In this document: piece after piece, positions 18,445 through 25,969 of the stretch | How positions within the stretch are numbered: the first letter of the stretch is position 1 | Layout: every line of letters starts with the position of its first letter | From: Hungatella effluvii | GTDB lineage: Bacteria; Bacillota; Clostridia; Lachnospirales; Lachnospiraceae | Reading direction: 5' to 3' | Length of the DNA stretch: 64,000 bases | Assembly: GCF_003201875.1 (NCBI RefSeq) | Contig: NZ_QJKD01000013.1 | Coordinates: 62,001 to 126,000, forward strand | Translations under genes and position numbers: made by a program | The notes under the pieces: generated by a model | The model's database searches: none | Seen by the model: only the letters and a program-made list of their open reading frames with translations | Told to the model about the DNA's origin: nothing

Positions 18445-18804
18445 CTATGACTTTTCAGCTTGAAACATCTGATCACGGTAGTCAATCGCTTCATCAAATA
18501 TCGCTTCAATCCGGTCGACCAGGCCGGTATCCCCTTTAAATGTGCTGCGTATGATAGGTAACTTCTCTCTCATCGCTGCGAGATTGCGTTTGGAACTTTC
18601 TACCGTCTCGCCCTCCAAGACATCATCCTTTGACGTGATCGCCAGCAGTAAATCCGCCCGTGCCGCCTGCTGGGTACGCCGGGCGGTATTCGCACCTGTG
18701 CTCCTCAACATGATAAGAGCAGCAATACTTGCCGCCATTGAGATAGCAATAATCAAAGCATTGGAAATCAACAGCCTTGTTTGCATTTTCGTGTTTTTCA
18801 GCAT
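18445..18804 (-). pseudogene. Truncated methyl-accepting chemotaxis receptor, N-terminal part
   Basis: About 119 codons. The start at 18804 follows GGAGAG by 7 bases. LKNTKMQTRLLISNALIIAI is the usual N-terminus of a chemoreceptor (basic stretch plus first membrane segment), and residues 35-119 look like the first helices of a four-helix ligand domain. The second membrane segment, HAMP and signalling domain are missing; a TAG ends it and the next gene begins 72 bases later. It could also be a small stand-alone membrane protein, but a receptor stump is more likely. Confidence 0.6.
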
Positions 18805-18852
18805 TGGAACTCTCCACTCTCTTATGTAGTAACTCAGTGCAACCATCAAGTA

Positions 18853-18879
18853 AGGCCGTCCGGGACGGCCTCGTTTTTT
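18853..18879 (+). terminator. Plus-strand terminator-like hairpin upstream of the receptor stump
   Basis: AGGCCGTC / GACGGCCT with a CGG loop, followed on the plus strand by CGTTTTTT. It lies in the leader of the minus-strand stump gene. No plus-strand gene ends here, so it would end an antisense transcript or be a leader hairpin. Confidence 0.5.
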
Positions 18880-19051
18880 GCATGGTAAGCAAGAAATGTA
18901 GCTGAACTGAATATCGGCTTTTCTGGCTGTGAATTTTCATAAAGTTTTATGCTTTCGTATTATTTGTTCGCATATATAGTCGCGGTATAATTTCGCAGGA
19001 GCGTAAAAATGGTCAGATCATCCTTGTTCACAATAGTTTCTTTTGCTAATT

Positions 19052-19080
19052 ATTATATAGTATTCTATGTAAAAACGCAA
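19052..19080 (-). promoter_or_regulatory. Promoter TTGCGT-17-TATAAT for the receptor stump
   Basis: Minus strand TTGCGT (19075-19080), 17 bases, TATAAT (19052-19057), followed by AAGAAACTATTGTGAACAAG. Promoter and leader match those at 10641-10695 closely. The distance to the stump's start is about 240 bases. Confidence 0.75.
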
Positions 19081-19163
19081 TAAGGTCTTGGAAGCTGTTT
19101 CCAATTTGTAACGATAAATGTTACTGTTCAGAGGTAACATAAATCACATCGGCAAAGTGAAAA

Positions 19164-19355
19164 TCAAGAAATGATATCTTTTGTGGCTGCATTTAGGAAC
19201 TCAGCAAATAAGGTGAATATCTTTTTCTGCTGGGTTCTATACATCTTGAAGCATCCACAATCGTACCTGTCAGATGAATTTATGGGGACAACGTGCCACA
19301 TCTTTCTTTGTTTCTCCTGCGTTTTCCAGGAGTTATACACCGTCATTTTTAACAC
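19164..19355 (-). CDS. Hypothetical small protein
   Basis: 63 codons from a GTG that lies 7 bases behind GAGGAGGT, one of the best ribosome sites in this region. The product is basic and has two Cys (RYDCGC and none further), no membrane segment and no family I know. It sits in debris between a chemoreceptor stump and transposon scraps, so it may be the start of a lost gene rather than a working one. Confidence 0.35.
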   Translation of the reverse strand: MLKMTVYNSWKTQEKQRKMWHVVPINSSDRYDCGCFKMYRTQQKKIFTLFAEFLNAATKDIIS

Positions 19356-19468
19356 TTCACATACCTCCTCTTAGAATAGTCCTCCGCATGTGCCGCCTCT
19401 ATGATTTACCGTATTTGCTGGAATTTCTGCGGTTCTAACCGGTAAAGCTTAGAACAGTTTCTATGGAG

Positions 19469-19588
19469 TCAAGTCCATTTATCCATTTTCTCAAAATAAT
19501 AATTCAGGACATTTTCCTCCTTAAAAAGCAGCCTTCGGCCCGTGAATACATAAGCATTCTGGCCTTTTTTGAAATCCTTAATATTCAT
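19469..19588 (-). CDS. Hypothetical 39-residue protein
   Basis: ATG at 19588 behind AAAGGAT. The product begins MNIKDFKKGQNAYVFTGRR and ends after DKWT. The start resembles small proteins beginning with a KDFKxGQxAY motif that I associate with clostridial accessory regions, usually longer, so this one may be cut short. No function known. Confidence 0.3.
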   Translation of the reverse strand: MNIKDFKKGQNAYVFTGRRLLFKEENVLNYYFEKMDKWT

Positions 19589-19802
19589 TTTATATCCTTT
19601 CTCTGCTCGTTTTCATATCACTATCACAGAAATGATAGGGGTAGATATTAGAAATATAGGTATCATTTGAATAGTCTCTGGGTAAATTTCTTCCGTATCG
19701 CGGAAAAGGCAAAAAAACATGGGGGTTTCTCCTCATTAATTCACAAAATAAGAAGCCCCATATAAGAACTTCTTTCTCATATAATTTATTACGCCCAATC
19801 TT

Positions 19803-19985
19803 CTATCTGTAATCCGGGGATACATGCAAACCTTCATAATTATCGTAAACCGTAATCCTCTGACGCAGGGCCTCGTGTACCTGCTTATCTAAGATGTGAT
19901 TTATATAGAGTTCTCCCACGAGGATTAGACTGAAGCAGTTTAAGGAATCATAGCTGTGGTTCACCAGCATTTTCAGATCACGGTC
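19803..19985 (-). pseudogene. ExeA/IstB-type AAA ATPase fragment, C-terminal part
   Basis: Minus frame reads DLKMLVNHSYDSLNCFSLIL, then GELYINHILDKQVHEALRQR and a stop. This is the stretch after Walker B of ExeA/TnsC/IstB-like ATPases that serve transposases: the sensor-1 strand, then the E/DALRQRI arginine-finger region. The part with Walker A and B is not on this side; a Walker B piece of the same family lies at 20239-20337 on the other strand. Confidence 0.6.
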
Positions 19986-20218
19986 CCTTTTATTAACTTG
20001 TAATTTTTATCTGAAAAAGCATTAACAGATATTGTACTGGCTGGAATATCGCGAGCTAGTTTGACAATCAGATGCACATATACAGCGCGTTGTTCTTTAT
20101 TAATTACAGCAGACATGTTTCGATCGCAGGTACATTCGCAAAACTCACAAAACTTCTTTGTGTAAAAATAGATGATCGGGTTAAACCAATGTAGCTTTTG
20201 TATAAACGTAAGCAACAT
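19973..20218 (-). pseudogene. M56 (BlaR1-like) peptidase fragment
   Basis: Reads LTFIQKLHWFNPIIYFYTKK, then EFCECTCDRNMSAVINKEQR and VHLIVKLARD. HWFNPxxY and the later CxxxCDR correspond to the HWxNPLV and E-x-x-CD segments of BlaR1/MecR1-type membrane peptidases. The HExxH zinc motif and most membrane segments are missing. It lies between the two ExeA fragments and overlaps one of them by a few codons, so it arrived by rearrangement. Confidence 0.5.
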
Positions 20219-20238
20219 TATAAAAAAATAAGACCGGT

Positions 20239-20337
20239 ATGTTCCGTGCCATCCAGGAGCGGGTATTATTATACCGGGAGAAGAAGCCGCCGCTGGTCCT
20301 GGCGATTGACGAAACGCAGTACCTATCACCAGCCGTT
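20239..20337 (+). pseudogene. ExeA/IstB-type ATPase fragment with Walker B
   Basis: Plus frame: MFRAIQERVLLYREKKPPLV followed by LAIDETQYLSP. The LAIDE(A/T)QYLS stretch is the Walker B of ExeA-type ATPases linked to transposition. Only 33 codons remain; then the sequence changes to unrelated text. Opposite in orientation to the piece at 19803-19985, so an inversion or two insertions split the gene. Confidence 0.6.
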
Positions 20338-20970
20338 ACCTATGGGGCTGCCAATGAAATAGTTAGTACACAAAATCATCTTGTTGCTCAATTTGCATCT
20401 GCTGATCTAAATGAAATAAACAATAACGCTTCTAGCGTTCTAAAAGTACAAAGTGAAAGTAATAATACCTCTACAAACTTAGGAACGTTAAGTGTAAGAG
20501 GCAGTAATCAAGTTGACTTTATGGTACCCGGACAGGGATCCGTAAAGTTTAATTCAGTATCTTTGCAAAGCGGTTCCTCAATACGCGTACTAATTGGTGC
20601 CGATAATACCTCGGATAAGTTTGAGGTAAGAGTTTTAGACAGTAATGGATATGGTAGCAAGTTTATCTCTGATTCAGGATCGGTCAACGGCACAATTGAC
20701 ATAGACACTGCCGGAAACACTTTTTGGTTATCACATTTCCCCTTTAATTACAGCAAAACCCCGGTTCAAAATCCTCGAACCGGGGTATGTCATCCACACT
20801 TTGCCATTTTCAGCCTCATAAAACACAGCCGAAAAAGCATGATTTTAGCTCATTTTCAGCCTCAAATCCACCATATCTTGTGGTTTCACTCACTTATTTC
20901 TTCAAATACCACAAGTGTCATCCAAATGACTGCTTACACCTCTGGTGATTGGATGAAATGGATATTTTAA
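20338..20970 (+). CDS. Unknown secreted-type domain fused to a transposon scrap
   Basis: The frame started by the ATPase fragment runs on for about 210 codons. Residues up to about 20735 are rich in Ser, Asn, Gly and Val with an alternating pattern (LGTLSVRGSNQVDFMV, GSSIRVLIGADNTSDKFEVR) typical of a small extracellular beta sandwich. There is no ribosome site or signal peptide of its own, so this is probably the tail of a lost surface protein. The final part after 20750 crosses a terminator hairpin and is likely not coding. Confidence 0.3.
   Translation, partial: TYGAANEIVSTQNHLVAQFASADLNEINNNASSVLKVQSESNNTSTNLGTLSVRGSNQVDFMVPGQGSVKFNSVSLQSGSSIRVLIGADNTSDKFEVRVLDSNGYGSKFISDSGSVNGTIDIDTAGNTFWLSHFPFNYSKTPVQNPRTGVCHPHFAIFSLIKHSRKSMILAHFQPQIHHILWFHSLISSNTTSVIQMTAYTSGDWMKWIF
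20753..20785 (-). terminator. Hairpin, possible weak terminator
   Basis: CCCCGGTTC / GAACCGGGG, 9 bp with a 9-base loop; on the minus strand followed by TTTTGCTG. It lies at the end of the secreted-type tail and downstream of rhuM, and may serve either side. Confidence 0.5.
20919..20955. repeat. Hairpin repeat on the downstream side of rhuM
   Basis: CATCCAA ... TTGGATG arms, the right one within CTCTGGTGATTGGATG (20940-20955). The same 16-mer with one change, and the same facing arm, lies upstream of the gene at 22152-22178. Confidence 0.55.
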
Positions 20971-20990
20971 TTATTAGCAGTCTATATCTA

Positions 20991-22001
20991 CTACAAATCA
21001 ACTTTCATTACCAACTTATCAAAATCTGACTCATATAATTGATCTTGTATCACCCTGTATTTTTCAAATTCACTTTCTGCAAATGCTTTTGCAATTTCAT
21101 GTGTAACTTTACCTTTGTCCATCAAAATATCCTCATCATTCATTTTCAGAAAAACTTCCAGCTTAGATGCCCAATCCTCCATTGTCATAGGAATGCGCTT
21201 TTTGGCCTGCCTTTCTGCATAATCCAGATACATTGATACAAACTGATTCAAATCTTGTAGCTCATTCTGAGACAAATAGTTCTTCGCCACGCTTACATCT
21301 GCTTTAACAATCTTTCCACCTGGTGCATTTTTCCATGTGGTCAGCCCCATATGTTCCTTTTTATGATCCGCCCTCTCGACAATAACCTCCGCAGCAGTAT
21401 GACCATGAATCGCATGATGCAGTTTGTTCTGCACAGTCTTAAAGAACTCCTTTGTAGTAACTGCATCTTTTGAATAATCGACTGCGGTAGCGTAGATATC
21501 GGTTATCTTTTGATAGAATTTTCGCTCACTGGCGCGGATTTCCCTGATCTCATCCAGTAAATATTCAAAATATTCCTCGTCAAATATTTGCCCATTTTCT
21601 AATCTTTTCTTATCAAGCACATATCCTTGTACTGTGTACGTTTTTAATACCTTCGTTGCCCATTGACGAAATTGCGTTGCTCGCAGGGAATTAACACGAT
21701 AGCCTACAGAGATTATTGCATCTAAGCCATAAAACTTTGTATTATATTGTTTTCCATCCGAGCCAGTATGTCGGAAATTCCGACATACTGAATTTTCCTC
21801 CAACTCCCCTTCATCAAAAATATGTTTCAGGTGCTCCGTAATCGTGCTTCTTCCTTTATCAAAAAGCTTTGCAATTGCATCCTGAGTAAGCCAGACATCC
21901 TCATCCTGAACACGAACTTCTATAGAATCTTCTGAATTCTGCTTTGTAAATACTAAAAAATCCACAGTGCTGTTTCTAATCTGGAATTTCTTATCGGCCA
22001 T
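20991..22001 (-). CDS. RhuM family protein
   Basis: 336 residues, full length for the Virulence_RhuM family (PF13310). Seen motifs: VWLTQDAIAKLFDKGRSTIT (helix-turn-helix-like N-terminus), YNTKFYGLDAIISVGYRVNS and FRQWATKVLKTYTVQGYVLD, then a helical C-terminal half. The family was named after a Salmonella pathogenicity-island gene, is common on mobile DNA and probably binds DNA, but its biochemical role is not known. Composition is AT-rich against the pur genes nearby. It is bounded on both sides by the same short hairpin repeat, which fits arrival as a cassette. A perfect 12-bp inverted repeat lies inside the gene. Confidence 0.9.
   Translation of the reverse strand: MADKKFQIRNSTVDFLVFTKQNSEDSIEVRVQDEDVWLTQDAIAKLFDKGRSTITEHLKHIFDEGELEENSVCRNFRHTGSDGKQYNTKFYGLDAIISVGYRVNSLRATQFRQWATKVLKTYTVQGYVLDKKRLENGQIFDEEYFEYLLDEIREIRASERKFYQKITDIYATAVDYSKDAVTTKEFFKTVQNKLHHAIHGHTAAEVIVERADHKKEHMGLTTWKNAPGGKIVKADVSVAKNYLSQNELQDLNQFVSMYLDYAERQAKKRIPMTMEDWASKLEVFLKMNDEDILMDKGKVTHEIAKAFAESEFEKYRVIQDQLYESDFDKLVMKVDL
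21764..21790. repeat. Perfect inverted repeat inside rhuM
   Basis: CAGTATGTCGGA - AAT - TCCGACATACTG: 12-bp arms, 3-base centre. It encodes SVCRNFRHTG. Followed on the plus strand by AATTTT. Confidence 0.7.
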
Positions 22002-22033
22002 TCAATCACCTCTTTTTTCTTTCCCCGTTAAGC

Positions 22034-22115
22034 TATTTTAACATGTCGAACAAATGTTTGCAACATAAAAAGCGCCCATTTTCTGAGCGCTTTTTACTAC
22101 TTTTTGCTATATAGC
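22034..22115. repeat. Terminator repeat copy 1, after the acetyltransferase gene
   Basis: Contains the terminator hairpin AAAAGCGC...GAGCGCTTTTT (22067-22095), usable on the minus strand for the acetyltransferase gene. The flanks (CTATTTTA, GTTTGCAAC, TGCTATATAGCATTA) match copy 2 at 22898-22985 over about 85 bases, including outside the stem. Confidence 0.6.
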
Positions 22116-22151
22116 ATTACATCTTAATTGTACACCAAGCGAGGTCTATTT

Positions 22152-22178
22152 CATCCAATCAACTCTGGCGATTGGATG
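22152..22178. repeat. Hairpin repeat on the upstream side of rhuM
   Basis: CATCCAATC - 9-11 bases - GATTGGATG. Right part is CTCTGGCGATTGGATG, the partner of 20940-20955 in the same direction. Confidence 0.55.
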
Positions 22179-22238
22179 TTTTAGATATTTTATTTACATT
22201 TTTCCGCTTCGCCCCTCCGTTTTTTCTGCATTACAGAC

Positions 22239-22856
22239 CTACTCGATATCTTTACATATCACTTTATAGTGAGCAATGAATCTTTCTCCGGCAATATTTT
22301 CCATCTCAGGGTGCAAATTAATTAACCGTTCATAATTCTCACCCTCTTTTTCTTTTAATTGATTCAAAAAAGCCTGATACTCACTTGGCTCTTTTCCAAT
22401 AAATGTTGCACCTAATTTTTGAAACAATCCCAAACTTGGTTCATTATTTGAATAAATTCGTGCCAGAAAATAATCTATCTTGCTTATACTGGATACTTGA
22501 CACATAAATAATCGCAGAGCATTATATGCTACCCCCTGTCTCTGATATCTTTGAACAACGTCAATCCCTAGTTCCGGAGTCTTGGAATTGAGTTCACGCA
22601 ATGTAATATTTCCTACATAGGCGCCGTCTTTCTTCAATATAACCGAAACACGAATAGCGTCTTCACTTTGCTCTTCCACCCATATCTTTTCAAAATATTT
22701 TCGGAAAATGGTCTCTTCCATCCGACCCTTTACTATAGATATTTCAGAAAATAGATTATAGTAAACCTCTTTGTCCTCCGAAAGTTGTTTTCTTAACATA
22801 TATTGCGTGTTTTCTGCAAGTACATTTCTGTCATTAAAATAATATGATTTATCCAT
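22239..22856 (-). CDS. GNAT-family acetyltransferase
   Basis: 205 residues with a GNAT fold: strand VILKKDGAYVGNITLRE, then the acetyl-CoA loop QRYQRQGVAYNAL (family Q/RxxGxG/A, here with Ala as third) and NNEPSLGLFQKLGATFIG. This is the RimJ/RimL-like branch; substrate unknown. The gene stands alone between two copies of an intergenic terminator repeat, next to rhuM, and is AT-richer than purD, so it looks like part of the acquired block. It has the terminator at 22067-22095. Confidence 0.85.
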   Translation of the reverse strand: MDKSYYFNDRNVLAENTQYMLRKQLSEDKEVYYNLFSEISIVKGRMEETIFRKYFEKIWVEEQSEDAIRVSVILKKDGAYVGNITLRELNSKTPELGIDVVQRYQRQGVAYNALRLFMCQVSSISKIDYFLARIYSNNEPSLGLFQKLGATFIGKEPSEYQAFLNQLKEKEGENYERLINLHPEMENIAGERFIAHYKVICKDIE

Positions 22857-22897
22857 AACTCTCCTCCCTTCTGCTTCTCTACTCTGTAAATACTAAA

Positions 22898-22985
22898 CTA
22901 TTTTACCATACCGAAACAAACGCTTGCAACGCAAAAGACGCCCACTTTCGGAGCGTCTTTTAAGGCTTTTACTATATCATATTAT
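22898..22985. repeat. Terminator repeat copy 2, after purD
   Basis: Hairpin AAAAGACGC ... GCGTCTTTT (22933-22961), good on both strands and suited to end the purEMND transcript. Flanks match copy 1 at 22034-22115. Confidence 0.65.
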
Positions 22986-23009
22986 TTCTCCAACTGACAC
23001 AACTTGACT

Positions 23010-24293
23010 TTATTCGACAATCAACTCATCAATCGCCTTCCCAATATCATCCCTCATATACTTATTCCCAAATTCAATCCACTCTGTCGCCCGATACGCA
23101 TTCTCCCGCGCCAGCTTGAGATTCTCCCCCTTTGCCGTCACACCCAGCACACGTCCGCCGTTAGTCACGATTCTGCCTTCGTCGTCGAACTTCGTTCCGG
23201 CGTGGAACACGTAGTATCCGTCATGATCCTTAAAATTCTCAAATCCGCTGATCGGATATCCTTTTTCGTAGTGCTCCGGATACCCCTCGGAAGCCAGCAC
23301 AACGCAGACCGCCGCGTTATCCTCAAACTCCAGTTGGATCTGATCCAGCGTGCCGTCCACACAGGCCTCGAACACTTCCACGATATCATTCTTCATACGC
23401 GGCAGTACGACCTGAGTCTCCGGATCCCCGAATCTCGCATTGTATTCCAGGACCTTTGGCCCCTTCTCCGTAAGCATCAGACCGAAGAAAATGATTCCCT
23501 TAAACGGTCTTCCCTCGGCTTTCATCGCATCCACAGTAGCCTGATACACGTATTTCCGACAGAATTCATCCACCTCTTCCGTATAGAACGGGCTCGGGGA
23601 AAAGGTTCCCATACCGCCGGTATTAAGTCCCTGATCTCCATTCTTCGCCCGCTTGTGATCCTGAGCCGAAGTCATGATCCTGATCGTATCTCCATCCACA
23701 AAAGACAACACGGATACTTCACGGCCGGTCATAAACTCCTCCACCACGATCCGGTCACCGGCGGAGCCGAACTGCTTATCCAGCATCAGCGTCTTGACGC
23801 CTTCCTTCGCCTCTTCCCTGGTATTGCAGATTAAAACACCTTTTCCAAGAGCGAGGCCATCCGCTTTCAATACGATGGGCATTTCGGCCGTTTCCAGATA
23901 CAGAAGCGCCGCCTCCGGGGTATCAAAGGTCTCATAGCCTGCCGTCGGAATCTTATATTTCTTCATCAGATCCTTGGAAAATGCCTTGGAGCCTTCCAGA
24001 ATCGCCGCATTCTTTCTCGGTCCAAATACGCGGAGTCCTTCCTTCTCGAATACATCCACGATGCCGCCCACCAGCGGATCATCCATACCAATCACAGTTA
24101 AGTCCACCTGGTGTTCCTTCGCAAACGCTGCCATTTTGTCGAACTCCATGGCGCCGATCGGCACGCATTCCGCAAATTCAGCAATTCCCGCATTGCCCGG
24201 AGCACAGTAAATCTTATCCACCTTCGCGCTCTTTGCCACCTTCCACGCGATCGCATGCTCTCTTCCGCCGCTTCCTACAATCAGTACCTTCAT
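23010..24293 (-). CDS. purD: Phosphoribosylamine-glycine ligase (GAR synthetase)
   Basis: Step two of purine synthesis: joins glycine to phosphoribosylamine with ATP to give GAR. 427 residues, normal length. N-terminal LIVGSGGREHAIAWK, ATP-grasp part with VLKADGLALGKGV and the metal-binding FGDPETQ stretch (YNARFGDPETQVVLPRM) are in place. Two ATGs stand in a row; the second (24293) is 6 bases behind AGGAGG and is chosen. Last gene of purE-purM-purN-purD, 43 bases after purN, ended by the terminator at 22933-22961. Confidence 0.96.
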   Translation of the reverse strand: MKVLIVGSGGREHAIAWKVAKSAKVDKIYCAPGNAGIAEFAECVPIGAMEFDKMAAFAKEHQVDLTVIGMDDPLVGGIVDVFEKEGLRVFGPRKNAAILEGSKAFSKDLMKKYKIPTAGYETFDTPEAALLYLETAEMPIVLKADGLALGKGVLICNTREEAKEGVKTLMLDKQFGSAGDRIVVEEFMTGREVSVLSFVDGDTIRIMTSAQDHKRAKNGDQGLNTGGMGTFSPSPFYTEEVDEFCRKYVYQATVDAMKAEGRPFKGIIFFGLMLTEKGPKVLEYNARFGDPETQVVLPRMKNDIVEVFEACVDGTLDQIQLEFEDNAAVCVVLASEGYPEHYEKGYPISGFENFKDHDGYYVFHAGTKFDDEGRIVTNGGRVLGVTAKGENLKLARENAYRATEWIEFGNKYMRDDIGKAIDELIVE

Positions 24294-24339
24294 CATCCGC
24301 CTCCTGATATTCTAATAAGTAAGTCTGTTTTTACAAATA

Positions 24340-24939
24340 TCAATTATTTGGTTGGCCGTTTGCAATCAGCTGGATGGCCTGCGGCAGGATAACCCACTCC
24401 GCCTCTTCCATCACACGCCGCTGCAGAATCTCCGGCGTATCCCCGTCCTTCACCTCTACAGCCTTCTGTAAAAGGATGGGGCCGCTGTCCACGCCTTCGT
24501 CCACGTAGTGTACCGTTGCACCGGTAACCTTTACGCCCCGCTTTAACGCCGCCTCGTGAACCTTTAAACCGTAATAGCCCACGCCGCAGAAAGAGGGGAT
24601 CAGTGATGGATGGATGTTAATGATACGGTTCTTATATTTCCTGGTCATAGCCTCCGGAATCGTTACGAGGAAACCGGCCAGCACGATCAGATCCAGCTTG
24701 TATTCATCTATCTTTGCCAGAAATGCCTCATTAAACGCCTCTCTGGTTTCAAACTCCTTCGGAGAAATGGCGACATCCCTGATTCCATGATTCCTCGCCC
24801 GTTCCAGCGCATACGCGTTACGGTTGTTGCTGATTACCACTTCCACGCTTACGTTGGTGAGATGGCCGTCGTCCATCCTGTCTAAGATGGCCTGAAGATT
24901 CGTGCCGCCGCCGGATACGAGAATGCCGACTCTCAGCAT
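24340..24939 (-). CDS. purN: Phosphoribosylglycinamide formyltransferase
   Basis: Transfers a formyl group from 10-formyltetrahydrofolate to GAR. 199 residues, the usual size. Seen: LVSGGGTNLQAI (phosphate loop), SNNRNAYALERA, the catalytic Asn-His-Asp set with NIHPSLIPSF (His in HPSL) and DEGVDSGPILLQ. The motif around His reads PSFCGVGYYGLKVHEAAL where many enzymes have PSFxGxxAxxxA; this is a known variant range. It starts within the last codons of purM (7-base overlap). Confidence 0.95.
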   Translation of the reverse strand: MLRVGILVSGGGTNLQAILDRMDDGHLTNVSVEVVISNNRNAYALERARNHGIRDVAISPKEFETREAFNEAFLAKIDEYKLDLIVLAGFLVTIPEAMTRKYKNRIINIHPSLIPSFCGVGYYGLKVHEAALKRGVKVTGATVHYVDEGVDSGPILLQKAVEVKDGDTPEILQRRVMEEAEWVILPQAIQLIANGQPNN

Positions 24940-25958
24940 AAGGTCACTCCCTTTTCTCCTGCCTCCGCATAACCGATTACGTACGGAATCTCGCCAGCCT
25001 CACGGACGGCCTCCATGGCTGTATCTACTTGAGAAGGATCGACCGCCAGAACCATGCCGATACCCATGTTATAGGTATTGTACATCATTTCCTCTTCAAT
25101 ACTGCCCTTCTCAGCCAGAAGCTTAAAGATCGCCGGTACCTCGTAACTGTCCTTTTTGATGACTGCTCTGACACCGTCCGGAAGCATACGCGGAATGTTT
25201 TCATAGAAGCCGCCGCCCGTCACGTGGCTGCATGCCTTGATCGTAACGCCGCTGTCCTTCACGCTCTTTAAGGCTTTCACATAAATCTTGGTCGGAGCGA
25301 TCAGTGTCTCTCCTAAAGTTCCGCCCAGTTCATCGTAATACGTATCAAGGCTCTCCTTTGTCATCTCAAATACCTTACGTACGAGAGAGAAGCCATTGCT
25401 GTGCACACCGGAAGAAGCCATGCCGATTAACACATCGCCTGCTTTTAAGTCTTTTCCTGTGATCAGGTTCTTTTCATCGACAACTCCGACCGCAAAACCG
25501 GCCAGATCATACTCGTCCTCCGGATAGAAGCCTGGCATCTCGGCTGTCTCGCCGCCGATTAAGGCCGCGCCGGCCTGTTTGCAGCCGTCCGCTACGCCGC
25601 CGACGATCTCAGCAATCTTTTCCGGAAAATTCTTTCCGCAGGCAATGTAATCCAGAAAGAATAAAGGTTCTCCGCCTGCGCAGGCAATGTCGTTGACACA
25701 CATGGCAACACAGTCAATGCCCACGGTATCATGCTTATCCATAAGAAATGCAAGCTTCAGCTTCGTACCTACGCCATCGGTGCCGGAAACCAGAGTCGGT
25801 TTCTCCATATCCTTAAATGCACTCATGGAAAATGCTCCCGAAAAGCCGCCGATTCCACCTAACACCTCCGGTCTCATGGTTCCCTTCACGTGTTCCTTCA
25901 TCAACTCTACTGACTTATATCCAGCCTCAATATCCACACCGGCATTCTTGTAATCCAT
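24933..25958 (-). CDS. purM: Phosphoribosylformylglycinamidine cyclo-ligase (AIR synthetase)
   Basis: Closes the imidazole ring of AIR from FGAM with ATP. 341 residues, full length. Seen: YKNAGVDIEAGYKSVELMK at the N-terminus, DGVGTKLKLA, GGETAEMPGFY and HVTGGGFYENIPR, all hallmarks of the PurM/PurL fold. The gene follows a repeat-rich gap after purE and overlaps purN by 7 bases. purL, which makes the substrate, is not in this window. Confidence 0.96.
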   Translation of the reverse strand: MDYKNAGVDIEAGYKSVELMKEHVKGTMRPEVLGGIGGFSGAFSMSAFKDMEKPTLVSGTDGVGTKLKLAFLMDKHDTVGIDCVAMCVNDIACAGGEPLFFLDYIACGKNFPEKIAEIVGGVADGCKQAGAALIGGETAEMPGFYPEDEYDLAGFAVGVVDEKNLITGKDLKAGDVLIGMASSGVHSNGFSLVRKVFEMTKESLDTYYDELGGTLGETLIAPTKIYVKALKSVKDSGVTIKACSHVTGGGFYENIPRMLPDGVRAVIKKDSYEVPAIFKLLAEKGSIEEEMMYNTYNMGIGMVLAVDPSQVDTAMEAVREAGEIPYVIGYAEAGEKGVTLC

Positions 25959-25969
25959 TTCTCTTCCTC

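Noticed and set aside
23004..23834. 276-codon plus-strand frame opposite purD
   Set aside because: Shadow of purD; composition follows the codon pattern of the real gene.
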